Assembly (NCBI GenBank): GCA_933228895.1
Contig: OW121847.1
Span: 125,654,350 to 125,718,349 of the forward strand
Source: Platycnemis pennipes
Taxonomy: Eukaryota; Arthropoda; Insecta; Odonata; Platycnemididae
Direction of reading: 5' to 3'
DNA: 64,000 nucleotides
Under the pieces are notes generated by a model. The model was not told the DNA's origin. It saw only the letters and a list, made by a program, of their open reading frames with translations, and searched no databases. Of the stretch, positions 12,111 to 25,574 are shown piece by piece. Positions within the stretch are counted from its first letter, which is position 1. Each line of letters opens with the position of its first letter. A program made the position numbers and the translations under genes.

Positions 12111-14264
12111 ATCCTTTGTAGAGTGATGAAATGCGAGGAAAATAGCGAGAAGAGTAACCATTTTGCTCGCCGTGCAAAACAACTTCTGGTGCTTGGTCAT
12201 TTTCTCCGCAGCGCGATTGGCATCTCAGGGTCACGGTACTTGAACGGTAATCTTGAAGAGATGTGGTTGGTCAATGATTTTGATGCGAATAGAACTAGCT
12301 CACCAATAGGTGAATTATGCGGAATCATGGATGTCCTGAATTTGTTCAGAGCAAAGCATAACATCTTCCTCCTCACGGAACATATCTTGGGAGCAGGGTC
12401 TGCAGTAAAATCAGCCTCCAAAGAAAATTCTATTTAGAACAAATGCGACAGGCGAGCGAAATTTATTAAAGTGTTTGTGAACACTAGTACGATGTTTGAA
12501 TGGACGAGATATGATAGGACCTAACGCCATGATAACAAATCACGCGCGAAAAGATCGTAACAGAGACATGCTCCACAGCTTGTTTCCACTAAGCCACTTT
12601 TCATGATGTTCTTTACTACATTTTCAGAGAGATAAATATTTTTACTTTACGTGAATAATGCTTTCAACTTAGGCAAAATTATACTTAAAATCAATTAGGA
12701 GATTGTCATCGAACATAACAGCAATGGTAGTAACGAGGCAGCCTGGAAACAATGAATCCTACCTGGATCGTGGATGTTGTCTTTTCCAGTAGCTTTAAGT
12801 TTAGAGTGAACAGTGCGACATTAAGTTAAGGTAGGTACTTAATAACCAAAATGTCCTTTGCCACAAGAGGGCCTTCCCTAATCCTCTCTACAATCCATAT
12901 ATTTGATGCCGCACGCCTATGCACTTATCAATGTGGCAACACCGTGTTAAAATGCTTGAGTTTGGATGCTCGCACATCTCATTACTCACTTCTTGCCTCT
13001 TCCATTCTGCTAGAAAATAAAAAGTAAATTGGCAATTCAGTAGATTTGGAGAACTTCTCGCAAGTCGTGTGACCCTCAGAGGATGGTGAGAGAGGCCCAG
13101 GAAAGAAGCCTCGGCCTGGGCATTAAATAAAGCAAGTTATACTTCAAGAGCCCGAGGCCTATCAGTGCTCCCCAATGACCTGCCTTTCCCCGCCCCATCC
13201 TGATCCACTCTGTCTCTAGCCGGGGAATCGTCCTCCGTGAGCGTCTCTCTCCGATTCCCCGTCTCACGCAAAAGAGAGAATGCAGTTGGCGGTCGGCCTC
13301 TTGCCATCTCCTCAGCCCCGATGCTATCGCGCGCTCTCGAGAGCTCAGGCGAGGCGGAGTGGGGAAGGGGGCATTGCCCAAGACGCAATTACGATGAAAG
13401 TAGAGGGGCGGAGATGCATCGCTCGCGTGACCCCGTCGCCGCCTTGAAGAAGCGGCGCTCTGCAGTTGGACCCAAGGGTTCCCCCAGCACCTGCGCTTGA
13501 AATGTGATCCCATCCCTCGCCTGCCACAATTTTTCCAAGTGTCTATCTCGAACGGCGATCGGGGCAATGAGTGGGTCGTGTCTTCCGGCTGGGATGGAAT
13601 ACATCCCGACTTGTCATAACGGCACTTATGAAAAGGCTGTTTTGGTGAACCGAAGTTCGAAATTATTCCTTTCTTAGCAATTTCAAACTAAAAAATTCAT
13701 CCTTTGTAATATAAAAATGTATTTCTAAAATATTCTGCACAGTTTATATTTCATTTTTATAAAATCAGCGACGATTTTTTAGACCACGCATTCCAATATA
13801 AATTACTCGCCACGTTATTGATCAATTGGTATTTTAAAGAAATGCAAATAAAAAGTATACGAATTATTGAATGCGTATCGTAGAGTTAATGACTTGAGCA
13901 TACATTCCTGACTTTTCAAGCCGGTGAGCTATGATTCAGGTTGGAGAACCTGATATGGAAACTTGAAGGGAGAAGTTCATGGACACACACTCAGGAGAGT
14001 TAAACGCAAAATCCTCTTGTGTTTCTCAATAGGTTGAGAAAGGCAAATTTTGTATACGCGTGCCTAAAAATTATGTCACAAATGTGCCAAACCGATAATT
14101 ATTCAAATAAATTTTAGCTACTAATAGGCAAACTTGGTGATGATGATGGTAAATATTTACATTTAAAGCAAATGTTTATGCTTCCAACACCGAGAAATAA
14201 GAAATCTCTATTAATAATAGAATTTTAATTACATAATTTAATAAGCATAATTTAACTTTAGAAT

Positions 14265-14300
14265 GTCCTCTTAAATTCCTCTTAAATGTCCTCTTAAATG
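14265..14300. repeat. Short tandem repeat, unit about 11-14 bp
   Basis: Three consecutive copies of a TCCTCTTAAAT-type unit with slight length variation run directly into the hairpin at 14298-14330. Confidence 0.75.
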
Positions 14301-14330
14301 CAGTCTATATTTGATGAATATAGACTGCAT
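14298..14330. repeat. Perfect hairpin, 14-bp arms, 5-nt loop
   Basis: The arms ATGCAGTCTATATT and AATATAGACTGCAT are exact reverse complements around TGATG. The stem is too short for a typical miRNA precursor, so it may be a palindromic remnant or a protein-binding site. Confidence 0.8.
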
Positions 14331-16249
14331 AAAAGTATGTCTTCAATGTTAATAAATAGTCTTCCAATTATGTTGCACTTATACCATCATTCATTGGTAT
14401 AAACACTTGAGTGATACAGCCACCAAATCCATACTTTCGTCACCTTACCTCCTCAAATTAGCGTAGTCCTTTCCATCAACTACCTCAATCGCAAGCCTTT
14501 TCATTTTTCGAAATCATTCTCGTTTCCCTCAACGTCTGGTTTCTGGAGACTGTACACTCACAAGCTTAGTATTTACATATACAGGCGTTCATCTAAAAAT
14601 TTCCGAGAATTCTTGAACTATTCGGATTTTTATCCTTTGACCCTAATGATTCAATACTCACGATAGCCAATTGAACTTCATCATTTTGCAGTAAAATCAC
14701 ATTTTAAGTGATTTCAATGCTTGCCACCCCTTACTTAGCATTTAGATAATGCTATTAGTACTTAAAGAAGTATCAAAGGAATATTTTCAGGATATTATAA
14801 AGGCAAAGTAAGTTACATGGTAACATTGATATTCTACTCCGAGCCGTAATAGGCAGAATGATAACACGGCCATTTCGCATTCAAACAGTGCCATGAGCGA
14901 CTAGATAAAGGAATAGGATTAGGTAGGGAGCCTATGATAATGCGCTACGCTGGATGAATACGGAACATAACAATTTTCGTTTGTATGAAGACCCTTAAAG
15001 GTGTTTGAATTATCTTTCAATGAGATCGTGGATTCCCATGAATTCAAGAGCTGCGTTGGCTCAGAAACTCCTTGATGTTGCCCAAAGGCATTCTGCAGTT
15101 GAGTGCCGCTTTAATTTTGCAATAAGAGTGCATACTGCAATTCAACCCACCAGATATGAACATGGCATATAAAAGAATAAAAGCCATTATTCCTACAAGA
15201 CGCTTTTCCAGACCCGGACGGTGATGGAAGATTTATCAGAAAAAAACAGCATAGATACTCAATTTGGCGCTTCTCTAATTAAAAGAATAACCAGTGGACA
15301 TTTCGTTGCAACAGGGCCATAAATAATTCAGTTTTTTATTCAACTAGATAAGAGGTAATTTACCCAATTCCCCATTTTTGCAAAACATGTACTCAAGTGT
15401 GTTCAAAGGGTGCGATTAATACCGTAGTCGAGAAGTCGGCAATATTATATTTAACATATTTTTTAATATTTAAATAAAAATTACAATGTAAGAGTAATTA
15501 CAATGTAAAGTAGCTGAATTGCATTTACTTCAACTATTTGGGATGAAATAAAGTTTATCCCTATTTATTTTATTAAGTAATATTTAATTAAATGTCATTG
15601 GAAAAATAGGAGGTACGATTTAAAAAAAAATATTAATTGACCCTAAATGTGTATTAAAAGAGAAGAGTTCAAGTTTCCATTTTTTAAGAAAGCAGTTGAA
15701 ATAAGGAATGCTCTAGAAACATAGCATTAAACGTTTTATTTAATTTTTCAGTTCATTTCATTCTAAAATTTTTATCTCCAATATTAATAAAAAGTACCAA
15801 TATGAACAATAAATTAAATATTAATGAATAATTTTAGAAACTGGAAAAATTTAGACAGACTTTTGGATCACTGATACTCAGATAAGTCTCCTATGCAATG
15901 ACAAATTAAAAGGGTACTCTTAGTATTCCGTTATGACACCTGGGTGAGCAGTTATCAGAATAGTTATTATACTCTGTCCACTGATAAAGATATGCTAAAC
16001 TTAATGTCACAGTTTTCTACGAACTGACACTTGGGATATATCAAGACGAGTCTTTCGTTTTGAGAAACTCTATGAATTTAAAATGATCACAACATTTCGA
16101 GTGGTTTGACGCCCTGCCATATCGGGAAAAGAGATACTATGTCTCCACACGTCACCTGAGCCAACCCAACTGCCCATTGCGTCAATATTGGTCAATGTTG
16201 GGCACGACTGGATGGACGCCGTGATCGATATGCTAATTTAAAGGGAAGC

Positions 16250-17150
16250 AATCGTTCCTCTCTCGGCACTCGGCGCGCAAGAAGTCATTAGGTTTACTGG
16301 GGACCTCCTTACGCTTTTTGCGGATGAAGGGCGTTCGAGATTGCGAGCAGGTGAGAGGAAGGGAGATTAGGGGAGTTGGGGTAGGGGGGTAAGGGGAGGA
16401 GACCGTCTTGGAGAGATAAAGGAGAAGACGAGGGGAGGATAAAAGAGAAGTCTCGGGGTGCGGGGGAGTGAGTGGGAGGCTACAGAGGCTGGTTTGGGTG
16501 GACGGTGAGACCGGCTTTCGTTTGGGCGGGAGTGATAGGATGAGCGGGTAGTTTCAGCTGAGGAAGACGTCGGAAGGGCTGACTCGGGGAAAGTAAACCC
16601 GGGTGTCGATGGGCTCCAGGCCAAATGCTTCTTCGGATAAGGGGCGGACGGGGGAGTTTTCTCTGAGTAGGGACGGCGAGAGAGAGATATGAGGGGACGG
16701 CGGGTTGGAAGTAAGAGAAATGGATGGTAATGTGATAAGATGGGGGTCCCTCCAACCTCCTCCTCCTTTAAGCCTCCCTGGCGTTTATGTACGCCGTCCC
16801 ATAAGCGCGACTCGGAGTAATCGAGTGGAGGAGCTTTCGCTCGCAATGCAGTCGAGGGATCCGGTCGGTGTGTTCTTGGAGTCACTGTGGTTCAAGCTCG
16901 AGACGGGAGAAAGAGTACCCTTCTGTTTTTCCGGTGGAAGGAACACCAAGTTGGCAAGTTTTCATGTGGCTCTTGAAGGCGTGGTGGATGCACTCGCATT
17001 TCTATCTCAGCCTCTTCCGTCTCCCCCATCACCCCATTTGTACCTTTAATGAACGTTCCCTTCCTCGAAGAGAGCTTCCATTACTCGGATCTCAAATCTC
17101 TCCCAGATCGCTAAAAGAATTTAGTCTCCCCCTTGCACTGACTAAATGAC
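16250..17150. other. GC island, purine-rich then pyrimidine-rich
   Basis: From about 16330 to 16760 the + strand is G/A-rich, then it turns mixed to C/T-rich. Frames of up to 172 codons on the minus strand are Pro/Ser/Arg low-complexity strings typical of such composition. Confidence 0.5.
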
Positions 17151-20100
17151 TAAAAGCTCATTGCGATGTACATAATTGGCTTATTCTTAAAGTCCTCCCA
17201 ATTTGTTGATGATGCTGCGAACTCACAAAGCCCAATGATCTAAGAAAATTCTTCTATTAGTAGGTACTATTTTTGATAAACATTTGTTAAAATTTACGTC
17301 ATCGACAATGAAGAAATACGCTTGTTATTCTATTCAAGGATAGTATTTCATGGAAACTATCTTTTTCCCAGTTGCCATAGTAAAAGATTTTTTGTTTTCC
17401 TCTGAATCTTTCTCAAAGTTTTGCTTCTCCAAATTAGAAAATGCCACCTCATATTCATCTAAAAAAGAGTACTTTTATTAGTTCTTACTAAAAGTGCTAG
17501 AAGTATTGTAGCCATTTCACAACATCGAATAACATGAATCGATTTTAATTCCAAAGTTTTAGTTCACGAAGTTAAAATTCCAAATTAAAAGAGATCCATA
17601 CAATATGATATGTCAACGTAGTATTTCAAATTCACGACCAGAAATCATAATAGATCCCAAGGGTTACTGTAATTCTCTTCTTTCAGCGGTTCCCCTTTGC
17701 TGCACGCTTTTGAGAGTTGTCCAAATATTTGTACACATGAGGCATTTTATTTTGAAAGTAATAGCAAGAAATATATGGTCACAATGGTTACGCATCATTA
17801 AAAAATAGTGAATGGAGTATCAGTCAACAACTTTTAAAATTCCGCAAATAGTTGTGTTCAGTCACTGTTACACCTGCAAAATACAGTCACAAATTATAGT
17901 CACTAAGTATAGCCATATAAAACTATAGAAACTAATCGTCCTCTCAATAATTATATTAATGACAAAATTGATGAATCTTGAATGACTTTGAGTGCATGAA
18001 CGAGTCGAACAAAAAAGAGGTGTCAAAAAGAAAAAAAGCTTCTAAAAATGACGATTCTAAAGATATGAAAATCTGCTAAACAATTTGTCCTAATTGACGT
18101 GTATTCTATTTTATTCCTATTCTCATAAACTGAGGCATTGCATTAAAAAGTATTTTACTTGAATGCATATAGGGTTTTAAACAATTTATATAATTCAATT
18201 GATGCTGCTTACGGAACCCCTTGTTTTACAATCATGAAAAGGAGTACGTGGTGTATCCTTGGATTTGATTTCATTTCATTATTTATAGGCAATAGTAAAT
18301 GCGGATGAAACAATTTAAGGTTCTTTGATGAAGTTTTTTTTTTAAAGATATGAAATAAAATTCAATTGGACTGGGATATCTCCTGTCTCCCGGTCAATAT
18401 GGACCTACGAGGGAGATATATCACGAAATATACTCCACACCAACATTTTAGCACGAAAGAATTCATAACTACTTTTATAATACATCAAGCAAACATAACC
18501 AGAGGGCTAATTAAAAGGCAGAGCATAAAGATATTAAATAATAGCATTAAATAAAACTGTTTTCGCCGCAGTTAATTTTTAATCTGTGTTTCATTTATGC
18601 TTCGAATGAATCCTTAAAGCTGTTAATGAAACCTTGAAGTTACTCGAAATGGAGGAATTCTAATAGGCGGATATTAAATTACACACATGTTATGATGTAA
18701 ATTGCTTACGGCAAATTATACAGATTATGTTAGTGGAATATAAAAGCGCACGTTTCATTTATGTAACCATCTGTGTTACTAGATTTTAATCAAACCAACG
18801 GGAGAATATGTCAAAGGATCATTTCTGAATGAGAGCATAGGATTCCACACAGAAGAATGTTCCATATGCGTCACGAAATATTCTAATGAAAACGAATTCC
18901 TGCCGAAAAGTATGCGACAAAAAAAATGTTGAAGGTAACTGGGGATTATGCACAAAAATATAAATAACAGTACGTATACAGATCGTAAAGCACAGAAAAA
19001 AAATTATAAGACGAAGGATACCTTTGGGAACGTTAGAGGAAAGACGTGAAAAGCAGGAAAAGAGACGGGAGAGAAAAGATGAAGAGTTACATGCCACATA
19101 AGAAATACGAATGTGATTGCTGTGAAACCTCCCTGGGAAAGGAGCAAATAAAATATTCCAAGCAGCTGAGACTGTGACAGATAGCTTGCATTTCACGCAA
19201 TTGGACGTTATATTACTCCGACCTTTTGATCCGTCCATCTCAAATTTTCAACGGTATGTTTACTGTACCTACTCATGCCCTATTTGAAGATAGTTATGTA
19301 CCTACTGCTCCACCATCCACTTCAAAATATCCCTTTTCCTTTGATAGGTTTTTGAAGTTAAAGAAAGAAGAAAAAAAATTGATCATCAATTTTGTTTTAC
19401 CCCATAACTATTTACTGTAAGAAGGAAATGCCTCAATAACTATATTACATTCCGCACTTCTCGAGAAAAGATTTAATATTTTCAATTTTGATAAGGGATC
19501 TGCACAGTACCGAAATTCATGGTTAACCCATGGAGAATAACATGATAAAGGTTCACACCTAAATCCACAGAAAATGAAATGGGTCATACTCAAGTGTACA
19601 TAGCGTAAACATCATTTCCCTCTGTGATTTAACCGCTGTATTATTGCATTTATAATAAATGTTTTGCAAACAGATGCAATTCAGTATCAAGGTTTTGACC
19701 TCCATCATGACTAATGCTTTATTTCCGAACATAAATTGCTGCAATAGGATGATGATTCTTTCCTTGACATAGCTAAATCATTTTAACTGCGCATACGACA
19801 GAATTAATTACGAGTGCAAGAGCTTTACTGAATAATTCCCATTCGTTTACAAAGTTGATGCAATTAGGGGATGCTTGCATTTATCATGAAGGGGCGAATA
19901 TCTACGCAAGATGGGGTATTTGTTTACGAGATATCATGATGGATATCAGTGATGCTCACGAAATAAATTTTTCCTCTGTCAAGCTTAAGCATAAAAGCCA
20001 GCTGGGCTGCATATATTACTGGAAAATAATGAATGATGAAAAACTCTTTCGTCAAACAAAAAGTGAGTGTAAAACACCACCATAACAGGTAAGTGAGCCT

Positions 20101-20230
20101 GTAGTATGAAACCCTTTTCTGCATAGAGAAAAAGGCATCACTAAGTGTTACTTTAGCGGGCTCCCAAACATCACCGTGAAGGTGAAAGTTACTTATAAGC
20201 TCAGGAAGCGGTAAATATTTTCACTTCATT
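17151..20230. other. AT-rich intergenic DNA, nothing recognised
   Basis: No repeat family or domain was recognised. A consensus donor-like CAG/GTAAGT occurs at about 20087-20095 after a 76-codon + frame that already ends in a stop. Without an acceptor or similarity I do not call an exon. Confidence 0.45.
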
Positions 20231-20269
20231 GAGATGCCAACCTAAATATTGGATTGATTGGCCAGGGTA

Positions 20270-20410
20270 GGCAACGCTTTGAGCTAAAGTTGAGTCAGGT
20301 TGTTAATGCGCCGCCCCGGCCCAAAGATCGTGAATTTGAATCCCGCTTCGGGCCTGGATTTTCTATTTCACTAGGATTAAGATATAACCTCAGCCATTGG
20401 AGCATCTAAA
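20270..20410 (+). repeat. Possible tRNA-derived SINE
   Basis: A B-box-like GAATTTGAATCCCGC follows an A-box-like region (GTTGAGTCAGGTTG) at roughly tRNA spacing, and the sequence TTCGGGCCTGG comes just after. The body does not match the other SINE families here, so this is a single-copy inference. Confidence 0.35.
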
Positions 20411-20654
20411 AACCAAGTACATTACAACAAACCGTAAGCGGATTTCCAACACTCAGGTTTCAACATGGTCCCTTCCCTCCTCTCCCTCTAGCTTCGCAAG
20501 ATTTGAGTACCAAGATGCAAATCCCATTTCATTTTTGCATTTCAAATACTGATAATTTTTAGGTGATAGCTGAAAACGATGGACACAGGTCCAAATTAGT
20601 ATAAACTCCACATCATAAAGATGTAATAAACTATGGTTAAAACTCCTCAGAATT

Positions 20655-20800
20655 TATTTCGAAAGTAACGACCTTCATCTAAATGTTAACACGGTCAGTG
20701 TTAGACACCTGATGATGTCTAACAAATAGATGACACCGGTCGTTAGTTTCAATACAATTTCGGTGAAAACACTAGCTATTCTTTGCATTAATTTACAATG
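20655..20800. repeat. Structured repeat remnant with nested stems
   Basis: GAAAGTAACGACC near 20660 pairs with GGTCGTTAGTTTC near 20739-20751. Inside, GTTAGACA and TGTCTAAC form an 8-bp stem around CCTGATGA. A CCTGATGATG...GGTCGTT...AATA layout recalls 3' ends of arthropod retroelements such as Penelope-like elements, but the family is not established. The hammerhead core is incomplete: no GAAA follows the CTGATGA at the right place. Confidence 0.3.
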
Positions 20801-20929
20801 ATAAAATTTTTGTGAGAAATGCAAATTTCAACTTCTTTTTGAGACATAAAATACCTATCTTTTATATGTACACCTTAAGAAGTGACATATGCTTCTCTTA
20901 CTCCAATTCCCGTTTTGTTTTAATCCAAC

Positions 20930-21370
20930 GTCACTATCTCCACGGCATTTGGCAGTTCCACCTGTAATTCTTCCCTCTCCAGTGGCACAACCCCCTCCCT
21001 TCCCTCCGGCCCCAGCACTCTCTCTCTCTCTCTCTCTCAACCCCCCTCTAACCTCCCCCAACCCCAATACCCCTCTCATCCCGGGCCATTTCCGCGTCAT
21101 TCGCCGCCCGTCCGCACGCGCGCTCCACCCACCCTCCCACTCGCTATCTCCTTTCCGGAGACATTATGAGCGAAAGGATTCGCTTTCCGCCGAAGGGAAG
21201 GAGGGCGACAGGGCGTGGCGGAGTGGAAGGGGAGGCTATGGGAGGGGGTGGTGAGGGTTGGGAAGGGCCTAAGCGGAGGGGGCCAAAGGCGAAAGGGTTG
21301 ACGCCATTCTTGGGGTGGATGGCGTGGACGGGTGAGTTGGGGTTGGTGGCATAAGCCACTCGTTATTCGG
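20930..21370. other. GC island with strand switch and (CT)n run
   Basis: C/T-rich to about 21160, including an uninterrupted CT run at 21018-21038, then G/A-rich to about 21340. Frames on both strands are low-complexity. Confidence 0.55.
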
Positions 21371-22008
21371 TTCGGCTCGAATCCAGAGCGTATGTGTGCG
21401 AGAGAGCGAGTAAGAAATGAACTCCGAAGAAGGATGAGGCGTGGATCCAACCCATTTGCGACTATTCGCTGAAAATATCTATCGGGTGTTGATGTGATGT
21501 AGAATTGACGGATAGAATAAGGAGGGGAACAGTAGGACTTTGATAACTACAATCATTTGTGGTATTTGCTGGAGGCTTTATATGGAGGGATGAGTGGCAT
21601 TACCATCTAACCCCATTTGCATACATAATCTGCGTGAAAGACGGACATCTACGAGTTAAACATTGTAGTTATATATGTGTACGGACAAGTATATATAGTT
21701 AAGGAACAGGAAAAATGTAAAGCGTTACTTATCGTCTTTGAAGAGAAGAGTAACTTGGTAGAGCCACCCAAATACAGAAACTCCATTATTACTGCATATT
21801 CAGCTCACAATGCGTTCACTACCCGAAAACTTCCAAGTAGTGGACATCGCTTTTTTCTATTGCTATGCACTGGCAAAATTCCACTGATTTACCTTCCTGT
21901 ATTTCTCTCTCCATAAACTTAGTTATTTTGTTTATTTACTTAAAATTTTTAAACTTACTTAGTAATAAGCATAAATATATACTCACACGTACGCACAAGT
22001 AAACGAAG

Positions 22009-22325
22009 GTGGGTAGGGATCGAGTAAGTATGTTGGCCTCCAATCCCAGAGGGACTGGGTTTGAACCCCGGCTGTGGAGTGATTTTCCATTGGAATACCG
22101 ACCCCTAATTGATTATAAATTAATGAAGTACAAAAACCTTCTTAATATGTGGTCTTGTCCACAGTTTAATGCAAAATACCTAATTGATTGGTAAGCGGAG
22201 AGCTCTTCGAGAACAGTACTCCGCCCGCTGGATGGGATGTGAAACTGTCGACTGGATGTAAACCACTAAGAGCAGGCTTGTACCGACGTCGAGTTTCGCT
22301 CCACTCTTCGTCGTTTTCCTAAAAA
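22009..22325 (+). repeat. SINE family B, full-length-like copy
   Basis: The tRNA-like head has an A-box-like GGGATCGAGTAAGTATG and B box GGGTTTGAACCCC. The body contains CCGCTGGATGGGATGTGAAA and AAGAGCAGGCTTGTACCGAC then GTCGAGTTTCGCTCC, which aligns with the bodies at 57.8-58.1 kb, 45.3-45.4 kb and 47.3-47.5 kb (reverse). The shared body with diverged heads marks a dispersed tRNA-SINE family. Confidence 0.65.
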
Positions 22326-22659
22326 TCCCAGCCTCTATCCAATTACCTACCCATGCTAATTGGCGCTAATTACCTGCTATTGGTCACCAACCACAATAAA
22401 TATCGACGATCGTATTTGGCCGTGATCACCGAAACACCACAAGAAATGTACCTATATGATCTTGTACATGTTCAAATTTTGTTACATCAATGTTTCTCCA
22501 CCTTCGTTTATGCATGAGTTGATTTACTCATCTATTTATATTCACACATTTGCATGAATCCGTACATTGATGGTGAGAATACCTATTTGTCAAAAACACA
22601 CTTCCGGGTGGAGCTTCCTTCAACCCATACCTATGCTACAAGTCTCTCGGCGTGGGTGG

Positions 22660-22990
22660 ACGTAGTGTAGGGAAGAGGGGGCTATGACTGGAGTGAGTTC
22701 CGGAAAATCACATTAGACGGGGGAAGGTGGAGGAGAGGGAGGGCGGAGGAGAAGCCGGCGCGGCGGGTGGTGGTTTCGGGTCGGGTAAGGGTTGCCGGGG
22801 GTGGATTGGCGAGGTGAAGTCGATGGGGCGAGGTAGCCCCGGGGGAGAGTGCGGGGATTGGTTAATGGGTGTGACAGCGGAGGGGTCGTCAGGGGAATCT
22901 GCGCGGAGGCAGTGGAGGAGGTGGAGGGTAAGGAAGGAGAATGCAGTCGCTTAAGGATGAGCCGCGGGGAGGGGCGGAATGAGCAACGGG
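22660..22990. other. GC island, purine-rich on +
   Basis: A G/A-dominated, CpG-containing block. The 75-codon + frame (Glu/Gly/Arg) is a composition artefact. Confidence 0.5.
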
Positions 22991-23979
22991 AGGATGGATT
23001 GGCGAGAGCAAGTCTTAATAATTAGGTTGAGCCCTACGTCGCATCCGACTTAACGCGAGAGCTGTTCTGGATCGACGGGATCACGTTCGAGTATATTATC
23101 CTGGAAATGACGACCAATTCATGCGTATCTGCCGAACCAGGGGAATTTCCTGCCACCATGATTAAGTGAAAAACATGCATAAGCCAAGCACACCAATTTC
23201 CCGATCTCCTCATCAACGTTTTCTCGTGACGAAGTGAGGAAAAGTATGTCGTTGTCGTTTCGGGAAAAAATCTTCCAACGCGTTGCCAACTTTATGCTAC
23301 AGAGAGCTTTCTATAATGCTTATTTATAATCACCGGATACCCAAAAAACGCTTTAGATTCTAAACAATGATATTTGTTATTTTAATCCCACCCTTTGTTT
23401 CAAGGTTATCGCTTCAGGTGAAGAATGTGATTACAGTGTATGAAGACGCAACGAAAATCTCGTAAAACATCTCATTTTTATTTTCTCTTCTCTCTCAATT
23501 TCAATGCTTTAAAGGTACAGGAAACGCTTGAATTTTAAATGCAAGTCAGCAGAATGAAGAAATCAAATATAAAGCGATTTGAGCTCCTTTTTGTGCATGA
23601 CGTAATGTTTTCATTTCCAGAATAAAGCGAACAACTGGAGTTGAAATAATTACTTCGGAGACAATAGGCATGCCACAATGTTGATAAAAATGTTATTTCT
23701 TCGAATCCTACGGCCCGAGAGCCTTTCCTCCGCCATTCTCTCGTTTTCGGGATTACAGACAGTGAGAGAAATCAACAGCACATCTTCCCTCTGTCTCTCC
23801 GCTAACGCATACTGAGGAGGCGAGTTCATTATTCAGAGATTTGAGTCTCCCCACTTCTTCCCCCCGGCAAAACGCACCCTCCATGAACTTGGATAAGTAC
23901 CGTGTATTTCGTTCGCGCATTGGCGCTGATGTGAGAATTTTGCTGGGGGTGCGCTAAGTGGAAGAAGAGTGGTTGGGTA
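22991..23979. other. Intergenic DNA, nothing recognised
   Basis: Mixed to AT-rich, with no convincing frame or repeat. Confidence 0.45.
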
Positions 23980-24240
23980 CCTACAATGCGGGGGAAGGGG
24001 GATGGAGAAGAGGGTTAAAGTGACGAGATGTTGATGATATTTTGGGAGTGGCGTCGGGGCGATGAGTGGGGTCTTAGAGTGTTGAACTTCCGTAGCATAA
24101 GGGAGGGAAGATTGCCGGGTTGGCGGGTGCAAGAAGGGAGGACAGGGAAAGGGAATGACGTGAGTGATGCAAGAAGGCGTGGGGGAGAATGGCTTAGAGG
24201 GGCGAGAGGTGTAAGGATCCTGGGGAGGTAATGAGCAAAA
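23980..24240. other. GC island, purine-rich on +
   Basis: G/A-rich with no supported gene. The 99-codon minus frame overlapping it is Pro-rich and of low complexity. Confidence 0.45.
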
Positions 24241-24608
24241 GGGATCGCATTAGATGAGTCATGTGAGAAGTGTTCGTACCAACGTCCAGCAATACTGACT
24301 TCTCAGATATGCTCATGAAACTGAGCTGTAAGAACTCGTGAAAAGAGAATCACGGTCCGTCATACACACTTGACTCGCGCCTCTAAAATTTGAGTATAAT
24401 CCAGATATACCTACTCATTGAATAAAACTGTAGCTGAAAATAACTGAACTAGAAGTTTAGAGTGGTAGGCATTTTGTGTTTAGATGCGGAGCTAGGCCTG
24501 GAAATGCCCAATATTAACATTTAATTAGTTTATATTCAAACTTGCGATCCGGAACTTGATGGATAACTTCCGGTATAATTTCGCCTTGGTTGCTATACTA
24601 GCATCACG

Positions 24609-24867
24609 AATGAGTTGCACAGTTTGAGGCGTCACTTGGTCGAACTGCATGTTTACGTAGAAATGAAATAAAAATACTCTGTATATTCCGCACTATTTTA
24701 ATTTGCCGACCCGGATTTCGTCTACTCCGTAGACCGTAGTGATAATGTCTACGGAGTAGACGAAACCCGGGTAGGCAAATTAGTGTGGAATATACAGAGT
24801 ATTTTTATTTCATTTCTACGTAAACAGGCAGTTCCACCAAGTGACGCCTCAAACTGCGCAGTTCATT
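24609..24867. mobile_element. Foldback (long inverted repeat) element
   Basis: Two arms of about 120-126 nt (24609-24734 and 24747-24867) are near-perfect reverse complements around a 12-nt spacer (CGTAGTGATAAT). They differ by a few substitutions and a small indel near the middle of the arms (ACTATTTTAATTTG against ACTAATTTG). The innermost 14 bp (TCTACTCCGTAGAC) is itself nearly palindromic. No clear target duplication was found. This fits a foldback MITE or a recent inverted duplication. A transcript would form one long hairpin. Confidence 0.75.
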
Positions 24868-25574
24868 TAATTAGTTGATTCCTTAAGGTGTCTCATAGAG
24901 ACTATGGTTCAAGAGAGGGACACGAGGTGTGCCATGTTGAAGAAAAAGAATAACTAAGTTTTGGTTTTGAGATAAAAGGGGAATAAAAGAACAGAGTGGG
25001 ATAAAAGACGGAAGTTGAATTGGGGGCGAAGACAATGGATGAGAAAGGGCAATTTCGTCCGGGATACAATGGGCTATTGGAGATCTGGAGAGAGAGAATG
25101 GGGATTTGAAGCAGGGGACGGAAATAGAACTGACGGGACTGAACTGGACGAGAAACGAATGTGAAACGGAGTCTGAAAAAACCAACGGCGTAAGAAATGT
25201 GACTGGAAGAACAAAGATAAGACCCTGAAAGGAGAGGAAGTTTGGGAAAGGAAATACTCAATTGGAGCACGGCAAAACATAAAGAATCTCTGGAAAACGA
25301 TTACGTAGGTAAACGGACTGCTTGCGAAGAAATTAAATGCAAAGCATTTTCGAAGAGACCACTGGCCCAAGTCATGAATCTTTCGTTACACTATATCGAA
25401 TGAAATTTGTGTTTATGATTACGTCATTCGTTTTAAGTTATTCGTTTATCCACTTTGATGCCTACCCTTTAACCCTATTAACAGAATGTTTTTGCATATT
25501 TGCTTTGCAATTTCAATCTTTTTTAAATAGTGTAGTTCTGACTTCTATATTAATACTATTCCTTTTTTATGCAT

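Larger units (their letters stand above)
12438..16240. other. AT-rich block with one moderate GC island at 13140-13570
   Basis: Most of this block is AT-rich. The 13140-13570 patch is GC-rich with balanced strands and a 163-codon minus frame (13076-13567) that overlaps other frames and has no recognisable domain. A direct repeat of ATTACAATGTAA lies near 15480-15510. No gene is supported. Confidence 0.45.

Noticed and set aside
12123..12437. 104-codon + frame after a GC island
   Set aside because: No recognised motif, no splice sites, and an overlapping minus frame of similar quality.
20087..20095. Perfect donor-like CAG/GTAAGT
   Set aside because: The preceding frame has already ended in a stop and no acceptor defines an exon; a lone donor is expected by chance in a window this size.
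20699..20751. Hammerhead ribozyme
   Set aside because: CTGATGA is present but no correctly placed GAAA and helix arrangement could be found.
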